Assembly (NCBI GenBank): GCA_002401495.1
Contig: NVTG01000069.1
Coordinates: forward strand, 1 to 6,776
Direction of reading: 5' to 3'
Source of the DNA: Candidatus Kaiserbacteria bacterium
GTDB lineage: Bacteria; Patescibacteria; Paceibacteria; UBA9973; UBA2100
Length of the DNA stretch: 6,776 nt
Position 1 is the stretch's first letter, and each line of letters opens with the position of its first letter. Below the pieces are notes generated by a model. The model did not search any database. It was not told the origin of the DNA and worked only from the letters and a program-made list of their open reading frames with translations. Shown here one piece after another: positions 1 to 5,387 of this stretch. A program made the position numbers and the translations under genes.

Positions 1-479
1 TTTTGAAGATCATCCTTTGCGGTAAACTTTTCGTCTTCACTAATTTCTCCGCTCTGTTCCTGTGTTTGAATCTCACCCCAGATTTCTTCTCGAAACCCTC
101 TAAGGCTTTGACGTGCGTCTTCAAGTCGCTCTTTTGCCATTTTAATTAGAGAAGTTCTTCTATCTGCTGTTAACTCCGGAAAGGACACTCTTAACCCTTT
201 ATCGTCTGTTGAAATTCCTACGCCTAAGTTAGCGTCGGTTATAGCTTTTTCTATTTCTTTAACCTGAGAAGCATCCCACGGAGAAATACGTAAAGTTCTA
301 GCATCTTCAACTCCAATGTTTGCAACTTGGTTTAATGGAACTTTAGAACCATAACTGTCCACGTTTATAGTATCGAGAAGTGTAGGTGTTGCGCGCCCAG
401 TGCGAAGTCCTTGATATTCCTTACGTAACCACTCTTCTCCTTCTGTTATTTTTTCTTTTAGTATTTTAAAATCGTACAT
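1..479 (-). CDS. frr: Ribosome recycling factor, C-terminus cut by window edge
   Basis: The protein releases the 50S subunit, tRNA and mRNA from post-termination ribosomes together with EF-G, in the cytosol. The visible 159 residues begin MYDFKILKEK and match the RRF family along their whole length: the GLRTGRATPTLLD segment (24-36), VEDARTLRISPWD (57-69), the RVSFPELTADRR region (97-108) and GEISEDE (144-150). Arg130 in LRGFREE aligns with E. coli Arg132, a residue important for ribosome binding. E. coli RRF has 185 residues, so roughly 25 residues should lie beyond position 1. The ATG at 477-479 gives the expected family N-terminus. It has no Shine-Dalgarno sequence, but a TATACT box lies 7 nt upstream. 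The gene follows the delta-prime-like gene on the same strand after a 26-nt gap. It may be read from its own promoter in that gap, from an upstream transcript, or both. Confidence 0.95.
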   Translation of the reverse strand, partial: MYDFKILKEKITEGEEWLRKEYQGLRTGRATPTLLDTINVDSYGSKVPLNQVANIGVEDARTLRISPWDASQVKEIEKAITDANLGVGISTDDKGLRVSFPELTADRRTSLIKMAKERLEDARQSLRGFREEIWGEIQTQEQSGEISEDEKFTAKDDLQ

Positions 480-486
480 ATTGGCA

Positions 487-492
487 AGTATA
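487..492 (-). promoter_or_regulatory. Probable -10 box of frr (leaderless spacing)
   Basis: On the minus strand TATACT lies 7 nt before the frr ATG, so transcription would start at or next to the start codon. No convincing -35 hexamer is visible at 16-18 nt, where the sequence belongs to the 3' end of the preceding gene. The call rests on the match to the -10 consensus and on the same arrangement before other genes in the window. Confidence 0.5.
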
Positions 493-505
493 CATTAAGA
501 AAGTC

Positions 506-1120
506 TTATACGGTAAGTGCAACACTCTCAAGAAGAACTTTTAAGGACGCGCCTTTGGTGTGAATTACCTTTCGTACGTTAATAATATGTTTTAAAGATT
601 TCTTCTTTCCTTGCCTGTACAGAGTAATTTCAACTTCTCGTAAAAGCTTGTCCGCTAATCCAAGGTCTTTATCTTTAGCGATACTTTCGATAAGAGAGAT
701 TCTCTCCTTTAAACTAAGTGTTAAAAACTCTTTTCCATATGTCCCTTCGTTTTTTGAAAAAGATTCAATAACCCACGCACGTGAACGCAGTGTTGGAAGA
801 ATGTCACACACTCCTGATACGCAGATAAAAAAGTGTGTGTTTGCTGGTGGCTCTTCAAATAGTTTTAGAAGTGCGTTTTGAGCCTCTCCTCCAAAAGAAC
901 GTGCTCGGTATATAAAAAGTTGCCGACCGAATGATTTCAGCTGCGCTATGCGCATTAAATCTCTACTATCTTCAATTCCAAGGTGATCAAACTCTCTAAT
1001 ATGGATTTCTGAGTTTTCTATTCGTAAATGATTTTGTAAAGAAGAGAAAACTTCTGGCGCGTCTTCAATTAAGTACGCGTGGTGAAGGTTTTCTATGTCT
1101 ATTACCTGTAGTTCTTTCAT
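506..1120 (-). CDS. holB: DNA polymerase III delta-prime-like clamp-loader subunit
   Basis: Likely a clamp-loader AAA+ family subunit that helps load the sliding clamp during replication. The core motif AQNALLKLFEEPPANTHFF and the following LPTLRSRAWVI are hallmarks of delta-prime and gamma/tau proteins; TLRSRA corresponds to their SRC motif. The usual HHAYL opening is present. There is no GxxGxGK Walker A and no zinc-binding cysteine group, as expected for a delta-prime that does not itself hydrolyse ATP. At about 204 residues it is much shorter than E. coli delta-prime (334), so the C-terminal collar domain is short or divergent, as in other reduced genomes. I chose the ATG at 1118-1120 because it starts just before the conserved HHAYL region and has TATACT 6 nt upstream. 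An in-frame ATG at 1175-1177 would add 19 poorly characteristic residues. Neither start has a Shine-Dalgarno sequence. It ends 26 nt before frr. Confidence 0.82.
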   Translation of the reverse strand: MKELQVIDIENLHHAYLIEDAPEVFSSLQNHLRIENSEIHIREFDHLGIEDSRDLMRIAQLKSFGRQLFIYRARSFGGEAQNALLKLFEEPPANTHFFICVSGVCDILPTLRSRAWVIESFSKNEGTYGKEFLTLSLKERISLIESIAKDKDLGLADKLLREVEITLYRQGKKKSLKHIINVRKVIHTKGASLKVLLESVALTV

Positions 1121-1126
1121 GAGGGT

Positions 1127-1132
1127 AGTATA
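1127..1132 (-). promoter_or_regulatory. Probable -10 box of the delta-prime gene
   Basis: TATACT on the minus strand lies 6 nt before the ATG at 1120, the spacing expected for a leaderless transcript. No good -35 match is visible. If this is the promoter, the longer start at 1177 is not translated from this mRNA. Confidence 0.45.
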
Positions 1133-1153
1133 CCGCGAGAGGAACCTTAAATC

Positions 1154-1183
1154 TTGTTGATTGGAAGTAGTTGTCATGATAAT
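1154..1183 (+). promoter_or_regulatory. Possible promoter of the small cysteine-containing gene
   Basis: A GATAAT hexamer at 1178-1183 could serve as -10. TTGTTG at 1154-1159 is a weak -35 candidate with an 18-nt spacer. Transcription from here would give a leader of roughly 30 nt that includes the Shine-Dalgarno sequence of the gene at 1219. The match is modest. Confidence 0.3.
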
Positions 1184-1205
1184 GTCAGCGCAGCTGAAAC
1201 AATCG

Positions 1206-1210
1206 AAGGA
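1206..1210 (+). promoter_or_regulatory. Shine-Dalgarno sequence AAGGA
   Basis: AAGGA ends 8 nt before the ATG at 1219, a normal ribosome-binding spacing. It is the only clear Shine-Dalgarno sequence in front of any gene in the window, and it fixes this start. Confidence 0.65.
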
Positions 1211-1218
1211 ATATCGAA

Positions 1219-1596
1219 ATGGCTACTAAAATGAGCGACTTCGTTCCAAGGACCTTGGTAAAAGAAGTAACTGGAACAGAACGAACAGGGGTAGTTGTGG
1301 GAAGGATCCAAGGGTTTATGAGTGATTGTGGTCCTACTGAGGTGCCTGTCGTCTTCGACGGGAATACCTTCTCCTCAGGTACACACTTTGAAGATCTTGA
1401 GATAATCGGTAAGGAAGAAGCCGTTGCCGATTTTAAGAAATGTGGAGCAGGACAGAATGCCTGCATCTTCCTTGCTGTCGCCCCAGGGGGTCCTACGTGT
1501 GAAAGATTTGGCCCTTTACGCACCGACCTAATATTCACAGAAATGAAGGCTGCGCGTCACCCGTCGGAGCCCTTCCCAGAATGCCAGATTGGCTAA
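1219..1596 (+). CDS. Small conserved-looking protein of unknown function with five cysteines
   Basis: I cannot assign a function. The 125-residue product has no signal peptide or membrane segment. Its N-terminal half is mixed and probably beta-rich (TGVVVGRIQGF, VPVVFDG). The C-terminal part looks like a compact motif: Cys75 and Cys82 in KKCGAGQNACIFL, GGPTCERFGPLR with Cys94, then LIFTEM and EPFPEC with Cys122; Cys37 is also present. I associate C-terminal segments of the GGPTCERF...EPFPEC kind with short hypothetical proteins of Parcubacteria, but that is recollection and not checked. Cysteine placement would allow metal binding or disulfides. Lines of sequence sampled across the gene run about 45-60% GC, against about 35-45% in neighbouring genes, so codon use differs. 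It is a single-gene unit: Shine-Dalgarno sequence in front, strong terminator directly after the stop. The opposite-strand reading frame here has neither signal. Confidence 0.75.
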   Translation: MATKMSDFVPRTLVKEVTGTERTGVVVGRIQGFMSDCGPTEVPVVFDGNTFSSGTHFEDLEIIGKEEAVADFKKCGAGQNACIFLAVAPGGPTCERFGPLRTDLIFTEMKAARHPSEPFPECQIG

Positions 1597-1639
1597 CGCC
1601 CGATTACGAAACCGCCCGGTTCTAGTAATCGGGCGTTTT
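1595..1639 (+). terminator. Intrinsic terminator with nested hairpin
   Basis: CGCCCGATTAC (1597-1607) pairs perfectly with GTAATCGGGCG (1625-1635), and AA/TT at the base extends the stem to 13 bp. The 17-nt loop contains a smaller hairpin, AACCG-CC-CGGTT (1610-1621). TTTTCTCT follows on the plus strand, so it terminates the small gene that ends at 1596. The stem also lies just past the mreB stop on the other strand and could act there, but it lacks a good T-run in that direction. Confidence 0.88.
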
Positions 1640-1641
1640 CT

Positions 1642-2658
1642 CTATCGCTTTGAAAGTATCGCCTTCTTATACACATCTAGGTGTTGTAGTGCGATTCCCG
1701 TTCCTTTAGCAACACTATATAGGGCATCGTCGGCCAAAACAGCTTTAACTCCAGTTCGTCTGTAAACTAATTCCGGTAAGTTTCGTAGCTGTGATGAACC
1801 TCCTGACATTGTAATTCCGTTATCAATGATGTCGGCTGCAAGTTCTGGCGGTGTCTCTTGAAGTACATCCCTAATTGCTTTGATTATTTCTCTTAGTTCT
1901 CTTCCGACTGCTTTGACAACTTCATTTGTTGAGAGTTCAACTGATCGAGGTAATCCTGTTAGATAGTCACGTCCCTTAGCTGTCATTGTAAGTTCTTCTT
2001 CCATTGGAATGGCTGAACCAACTTGGACTTTAATGTCTTCTGCCATTTGGTCTCCGATTGCTAGATTAAATGTTTTCTTAATGTGTGCTGTTATTGCTTC
2101 ATCAATTCTGTTTCCCGCACACTTAACGGAAGTGGATGCAACAATTCCACCAAGTGAAATTACGGCGACATCTGTTGTTCCTCCTCCAATATCTACAATC
2201 ATATTTCCTTGTGCTTCATGAATTGGAATTCCAGCTCCAATTGCAGCAAGAATCGGCTCTTTAACAACTTGTGCGGTTTTAGCCCCTGCTTTCACGGCAG
2301 CTTCAATTACAGCACGTCGTTCAGCTGAGGTTACTCCAGCTGGAACCGATATCATCACGTCCGGACGAAATATACTCCACCACGGAGTAGACTTTTTCAT
2401 ATAGTATCGAAGCATTGCCTCCGTCACTCGATAGTCAGCAATTACTCCATCTTTCATTGGGCGATACGCAACAATGTCATCAGGAGTTCGTCCAATCATT
2501 TCTTTGGCTTCATCTCCCACTGCAAGAATTTTGTTTTCCTGTTCTGAAACAGCTACAACTGAAGGTTCGCGCAGAACAACACCACGTCCCGGAACGAAGA
2601 TTAATGTGTACGTTGTTCCAAGGTCTATTCCTAATTTTGGTGTGAATGAAAACTTCAT
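1642..2658 (-). CDS. mreB: Rod shape-determining protein MreB
   Basis: MreB is the bacterial actin homologue that polymerises under the inner membrane and guides peptidoglycan synthesis to keep rod shape. The 338-residue product has normal family length and the full actin/Hsp70 ATPase fold signatures: phosphate-1 loop GIDLGTTYT (10-18), the RPMKDGVIADY segment (66-76), KEPILAAIGAGIP (133-145) with Glu134 at the usual catalytic position, phosphate-2 loop IVDIGGGTTDVAV (154-166), and the adenosine motif MSGGSSQLRNLPELV (284-298). The ATG at 2656-2658 gives the standard MreB N-terminus. No mreC, mreD, rodA or pbp2 gene lies next to it here; the gene stands alone, converging on the small cysteine gene and diverging from the 81-residue gene. 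A promoter with TTGCAA and TACAAT lies directly upstream, and its -35 sits in the centre of a perfect palindrome, which suggests regulation. Confidence 0.97.
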   Translation of the reverse strand: MKFSFTPKLGIDLGTTYTLIFVPGRGVVLREPSVVAVSEQENKILAVGDEAKEMIGRTPDDIVAYRPMKDGVIADYRVTEAMLRYYMKKSTPWWSIFRPDVMISVPAGVTSAERRAVIEAAVKAGAKTAQVVKEPILAAIGAGIPIHEAQGNMIVDIGGGTTDVAVISLGGIVASTSVKCAGNRIDEAITAHIKKTFNLAIGDQMAEDIKVQVGSAIPMEEELTMTAKGRDYLTGLPRSVELSTNEVVKAVGRELREIIKAIRDVLQETPPELAADIIDNGITMSGGSSQLRNLPELVYRRTGVKAVLADDALYSVAKGTGIALQHLDVYKKAILSKR

Positions 2659-2668
2659 AGGTATGGTG

Positions 2669-2696
2669 ATTGTACTCTTTAAACACTCTTTTGCAA
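2669..2696 (-). promoter_or_regulatory. Probable sigma-70-type promoter of mreB
   Basis: On the minus strand, TTGCAA (plus positions 2691-2696) and TACAAT (2669-2674) are separated by 16 nt. The -10 box ends 10 nt before the ATG, leaving a leader of only a few nucleotides and no room for a Shine-Dalgarno sequence. The -35 hexamer is the centre of the 2684-2703 palindrome. Confidence 0.5.
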
Positions 2697-2703
2697 AAGA
2701 GTG
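2684..2703. promoter_or_regulatory. Perfect 20-bp palindrome over the mreB -35, candidate operator
   Basis: CACTCTTTTGCAAAAGAGTG is its own reverse complement over all 20 bases; with one mismatched pair the symmetry extends to 2681-2706. It lies between the divergent mreB and 2805 genes, where no transcript ends, so a terminator role is unlikely. Its CACTC...GAGTG arms resemble the HrcA operator CIRCE (TTAGCACTC-N9-GAGTGCTAA), but the spacer here is 10 and the outer arm bases differ. A binding site for another dimeric regulator is equally possible. Confidence 0.5.
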
Positions 2704-2793
2704 CTTGAAATGTGCTTGGTTTTGTGGAAAAGTAGAGATTGGTTTGCTGAAAACTGGCTCAGCTTAAATGTCAGTACAACACAACAGAAGAGG

Positions 2794-2799
2794 TATAAT
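2794..2799 (+). promoter_or_regulatory. Consensus -10 box of the 81-residue gene
   Basis: A perfect TATAAT lies 5 nt before the ATG at 2805. This predicts a transcript starting at or within the first bases of the gene. No clear -35 is visible at 16-18 nt (TCAGTA at 2771-2776). Confidence 0.55.
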
Positions 2800-2804
2800 A
2801 CAAT

Positions 2805-3050
2805 ATGGGAAATAAACCCAAACCTATTGAGGACCCTGACGAAATTCTCGACAACCCTGCCTTTCTTACAAAACCAGGCGAGATAACAGTTTCTAATATT
2901 GCGTCAGAGTTTTTCGGAATTGGAGAAGGCGGACATTCCAATGTCATCGTATTAAGTATAAACCGCCAAACTCTTACATGCGTTTTGGAAAGCGACTCGG
3001 ATGTTCAAAAAAGTCTTCCCTTTAAATTGAATGGACGACAGTGGCAATAA
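2805..3050 (+). CDS. Hypothetical protein, 81 residues
   Basis: I do not recognise this protein. It starts with an acidic, proline-containing stretch (KPKPIEDPDEILDNPAFL, residues 4-21). A probable short beta-rich domain follows (EITVSNIASEFFGIGEGGHSN, then VIVLSINRQTLTCVLES), ending in a basic tail. There is no signal peptide, membrane segment or cysteine cluster; a single cysteine lies in LTCVL. Support for a real gene is the consensus TATAAT 5 nt upstream and a strong terminator that starts 12 nt after the TAA at 3048-3050, which together frame it as a one-gene transcription unit. There is no Shine-Dalgarno sequence. It diverges from mreB, with which it shares a 146-bp intergenic region. 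Confidence 0.65.
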   Translation: MGNKPKPIEDPDEILDNPAFLTKPGEITVSNIASEFFGIGEGGHSNVIVLSINRQTLTCVLESDSDVQKSLPFKLNGRQWQ

Positions 3051-3062
3051 ACCCTTCTGATC

Positions 3063-3092
3063 GGGCCCGCAATTGCGCGGGCCCTTTCTATT
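3063..3092 (+). terminator. Intrinsic terminator after the 81-residue gene
   Basis: GGGCCCGC (3063-3070) pairs with GCGGGCCC (3077-3084), an 8-bp all-GC stem with a 6-nt loop, followed by TTTCTATTT. It separates the gene ending at 3050 from the one starting at 3108. The same bases also hold the possible -35 of the next promoter. Confidence 0.85.
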
Positions 3093-3101
3093 TGCTTTAA
3101 T
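3073..3101 (+). promoter_or_regulatory. Possible extended -10 promoter of the PEGA-like gene
   Basis: TTTAAT at 3096-3101 is preceded by TGC, giving an extended -10 element, and ends 6 nt before the ATG at 3108. TTGCGC at 3073-3078 is a weak -35 with a 17-nt spacer, placed inside the terminator hairpin. There is no Shine-Dalgarno sequence in the remaining GCCGGC. Confidence 0.42.
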
Positions 3102-3107
3102 GCCGGC

Positions 3108-3866
3108 ATGAAACTAAATGCACGAGGACTAAAAATACGAAAGAACATATTGAAAGCAGGAATTGTATTAACAATCTTTATAGTTTTCTTTGGAGTTATA
3201 AAACAAACTGGTTACGTAATTGATGGAGTCTACATTATTAAAGGAGGAGAATTACATATTGAAAGCGCCCTGCCAAACAGTGATGTTTTTATCGATAGTA
3301 AAAAGGTTGGAAGAACTGATGCCGAAGGAGTTGCTGCCTACAAGGGCCTTCATCTTGGTGTTAGAGGAGTAGTTGTAGCTACAAACGATACCTGGCCATG
3401 GATTATGGAGTTTGAAAGTATCTCTGGAGAAGTATCTACCCTCCTTCCTCTACAGGTAACGAAGAAGACCTCAATGTCTACACTTGAGGCAGACAATGAA
3501 TTATCTGACGTTGCCAAGAAAGAATTCTTCGCCTACCGCGAACCTTCAAGAATAAATCCTCTTGAACGAGTAGATACTAAGGTATGGATCGAAGGAACAC
3601 GAATACTTACTCAAAATGGTGAAGAGGTACGAACTATATTTTCTTCAGTGGACGAAATAAAAAACATTCTATGGTTTGGTGATCGTAACGACGCAGTAAT
3701 TGTAACTGTTGCTGAAATGGTTTTTGTACTAGACCTTCGAGAAAGTGAAGTACAAAACTTCTTCCCAATATTTGTAGGGGAGTCTCCTCAAGTAGCAAAA
3801 GATCAAGTCCGTTCCCGCAACGTATTTATATACGACGACGGAAAATATTTTCACGTTGATATTTAA
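3108..3866 (+). CDS. Single-pass membrane protein with PEGA-like domain
   Basis: The 252-residue product starts with a basic cytosolic tail, then one hydrophobic segment (about residues 14-31, ILKAGIVLTIFIVFFGVI). It is probably an uncleaved anchor with the rest outside. Residues about 46-92 (GGELHIESALPNSDVFIDSKKVGRTDAEG, then KGLHLGVRGVVVA) fit the PEGA pattern: a beta-sandwich that presents a short element, a hairpin and a glycine-marked turn. PEGA domains occur in surface and S-layer-like proteins. Residues about 157-252 contain repeated strand-turn-strand units (TKVWIEGTRILTQNGEEV, DAVIVTVAEMVFVLDLRESEV, SRNVFIYDDGKYFHVDI) that resemble blades of a beta-propeller, too few for a closed ring. 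A role in envelope attachment or sensing is inference. The gene is alone after a terminator; its TAA overlaps the stop codon of the convergent murA-like gene. Confidence 0.75.
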   Translation: MKLNARGLKIRKNILKAGIVLTIFIVFFGVIKQTGYVIDGVYIIKGGELHIESALPNSDVFIDSKKVGRTDAEGVAAYKGLHLGVRGVVVATNDTWPWIMEFESISGEVSTLLPLQVTKKTSMSTLEADNELSDVAKKEFFAYREPSRINPLERVDTKVWIEGTRILTQNGEEVRTIFSSVDEIKNILWFGDRNDAVIVTVAEMVFVLDLRESEVQNFFPIFVGESPQVAKDQVRSRNVFIYDDGKYFHVDI

Positions 3867-5371
3867 AGGTCACTAAGTATTTCAATATCCGCTCCAATCT
3901 TTCTTAAACGTTCTGCTATTTTCTCATACCCTCTTTCTATTGAATATACGTTTCTTAAAACGGAAGTTCCTTTAGCTGATAGCATTGCGATAAGAATAAT
4001 TACAGCAGGACGTAAAGCAGGCGGACAAACAACTTGAGTTCCGGTTAATGGAGTCATTCCATTTACAAACACTCTGTGTGGATCGGCCAGTTTAATGTCT
4101 GCTCCAAGGCGATTAAGTTCTGTAAAGTAAATTGCGCGTCCCTCCCATGTCCAATCATGAATTAACGTGGTTCCTTTTGCTTGAGTTGCAATTGGTACAA
4201 AGAAAGGAAGGTTGTCGATATTTAGTCCAGGATATGGAAGTGGATGAATCTTTACGGGGGATGCCACTAGTTCTGAAGGGTATACAGTAATATCAACCAA
4301 TTTAGTCTTTCCGTTTTTAGAGAAATACGATTTTGTTTTATCAAAGCGTAGCCCCATGTAGGAAAGCTTTAGCAATTCAACTTCAAGAAAATCAATCGGA
4401 CATCTTTCAATGGTAAGTTCTGAATCCGTTACGGTAGCGGCCGTGATAAACATCATTGATTCAATTGGATCCTCACTATTGTAGTGAGTGATTTCTTTGT
4501 CGATATCTTCAACTCCGTATACAGCTAGAGTAGTTGTTCCAACTCCTTCAATGCGTACTCCGAACTGCTGAAGTAGAAAACAAACGTCTTGAACCTGATA
4601 ATTTGGTGGGGCGTATTTTATTACTGTCTTTCCTGGGATAAGACTTGCTGTAATGAGTGCATTTATAGCCGCAGTATCACTTGCCTCATACATTATAATT
4701 TCAGTTGGTGTTAGTTTTTTTGCAGAAAATTTGTATTGCGTCTCTGTTGTTTTTATCTTCACGCCTAATTCTTCAAGTGCGTGTTTGTGTGCTGCTATGG
4801 TTCGATCTCCCATGAGACACCCACCAGCGTGAGGAAGAGAAAATCCACCAACCCGATGAACTAGTGCTCCAATTAACATTAAAACGGAGCGCATTTTTTC
4901 TGCGGATTCTTTTTCAATGTCATCTATTTTGAATTTCTTCGGTGGAGTTATTTTTAAAGTATTTTTCCCTTTTGATTCAACTTGTACTCCGATGCTTTTA
5001 AACACTTCAATCATCCTATAAATTTCTTCTATGTTTGGAATTCCATGAAGAGTGGTGGGAGATTTGTTTAGTAGGGAAGCACACATTAAACCCAGTGCTC
5101 CATTTTTTGAAGTGTTAGTTACAGCCACTCCGTGCAGTTTGTTTCCCCCTTTGATTATAAAATCAACGCCTTCTTTTATAGCAACAACTTGGTGTTGTAA
5201 TACTTCACTAATTTTCAATAATTGTGCTGTTGAAAGGTTCTGATCCCCCTTTTCCATTCTGGCTACGGCTGACTGTGAAGTTTTTAAGGCCTTTGCAAAT
5301 TCACTCTGGGTCATTCCCCTCTTTTTTCTCAATTCTTTTATAAATAATCCAATTTTTCTGTGAGGTTTCAT
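3863..5371 (-). CDS. murA: UDP-GlcNAc enolpyruvyl transferase (MurA) with N-terminal XRE-type HTH
   Basis: MurA transfers enolpyruvate from phosphoenolpyruvate to UDP-N-acetylglucosamine, the first committed step of peptidoglycan synthesis, in the cytosol. This 502-residue protein is about 80 residues longer than E. coli MurA (419). The extra part is an XRE/Cro-type helix-turn-helix at residues about 8-60, with MTQSEFAKALKTSQSAVARM (20-39) as the DNA-reading unit. The transferase runs from about 70 to the end. Compared with E. coli, catalytic residues are kept: Lys89-Asn90 (K22-N23), Arg161 (R91), Cys185 in GGCLMGDR (C115, the fosfomycin target), Arg190 (R120), Asp386 (D305), Arg412 (R331), Arg453 (R371) and Arg480 (R397). 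The D123 position is Ala193, and the DRIE segment reads DPIE. Activity is therefore likely, but the UDP-sugar contacts are unusual. A housekeeping MurA elsewhere cannot be excluded. The ATG at 5369-5371 has a TGATATACT promoter element 7 nt upstream, overlapped by a palindrome that this HTH could bind. Confidence 0.93.
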   Translation of the reverse strand: MKPHRKIGLFIKELRKKRGMTQSEFAKALKTSQSAVARMEKGDQNLSTAQLLKISEVLQHQVVAIKEGVDFIIKGGNKLHGVAVTNTSKNGALGLMCASLLNKSPTTLHGIPNIEEIYRMIEVFKSIGVQVESKGKNTLKITPPKKFKIDDIEKESAEKMRSVLMLIGALVHRVGGFSLPHAGGCLMGDRTIAAHKHALEELGVKIKTTETQYKFSAKKLTPTEIIMYEASDTAAINALITASLIPGKTVIKYAPPNYQVQDVCFLLQQFGVRIEGVGTTTLAVYGVEDIDKEITHYNSEDPIESMMFITAATVTDSELTIERCPIDFLEVELLKLSYMGLRFDKTKSYFSKNGKTKLVDITVYPSELVASPVKIHPLPYPGLNIDNLPFFVPIATQAKGTTLIHDWTWEGRAIYFTELNRLGADIKLADPHRVFVNGMTPLTGTQVVCPPALRPAVIILIAMLSAKGTSVLRNVYSIERGYEKIAERLRKIGADIEILSDL

Positions 5372-5378
5372 TTAAAGG

Positions 5379-5387
5379 AGTATATCA
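5379..5387 (-). promoter_or_regulatory. Extended -10 promoter element of murA
   Basis: On the minus strand the sequence is TGATATACT, which fits TGn plus a -10 hexamer, ending 7 nt before the ATG. No good -35 is seen, as is usual for extended -10 promoters. It is largely inside the 18-bp palindrome, so a protein bound there would block RNA polymerase. Confidence 0.55.

Noticed and set aside
1185..1197. Short inverted repeat TCAGC-GCA-GCTGA in the leader of the 1219 gene
   Set aside because: Only 5-bp arms; too weak to call an operator or a riboswitch stem.
1185..1538. Minus-strand open frame of 117 codons opposite the small cysteine gene
   Set aside because: It mirrors the plus-strand gene, which has a Shine-Dalgarno sequence, a matched terminator and a more protein-like composition; the minus product has low-complexity serine, proline and threonine content and no start signals.
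2684..2703. The 20-bp palindrome read as a terminator
   Set aside because: Both flanking genes point away from it, so no transcript should end here, and no T-run follows the stem.
2745..2764. GCTGA...TCAGC inverted repeat upstream of the 81-residue gene
   Set aside because: Arms of 5 bp with an 8-nt spacer are expected by chance at this length.
2009..2767. Several plus-strand open frames over mreB and its upstream region
   Set aside because: They are antisense to a clear, full-length mreB and show no family resemblance or expression signals.
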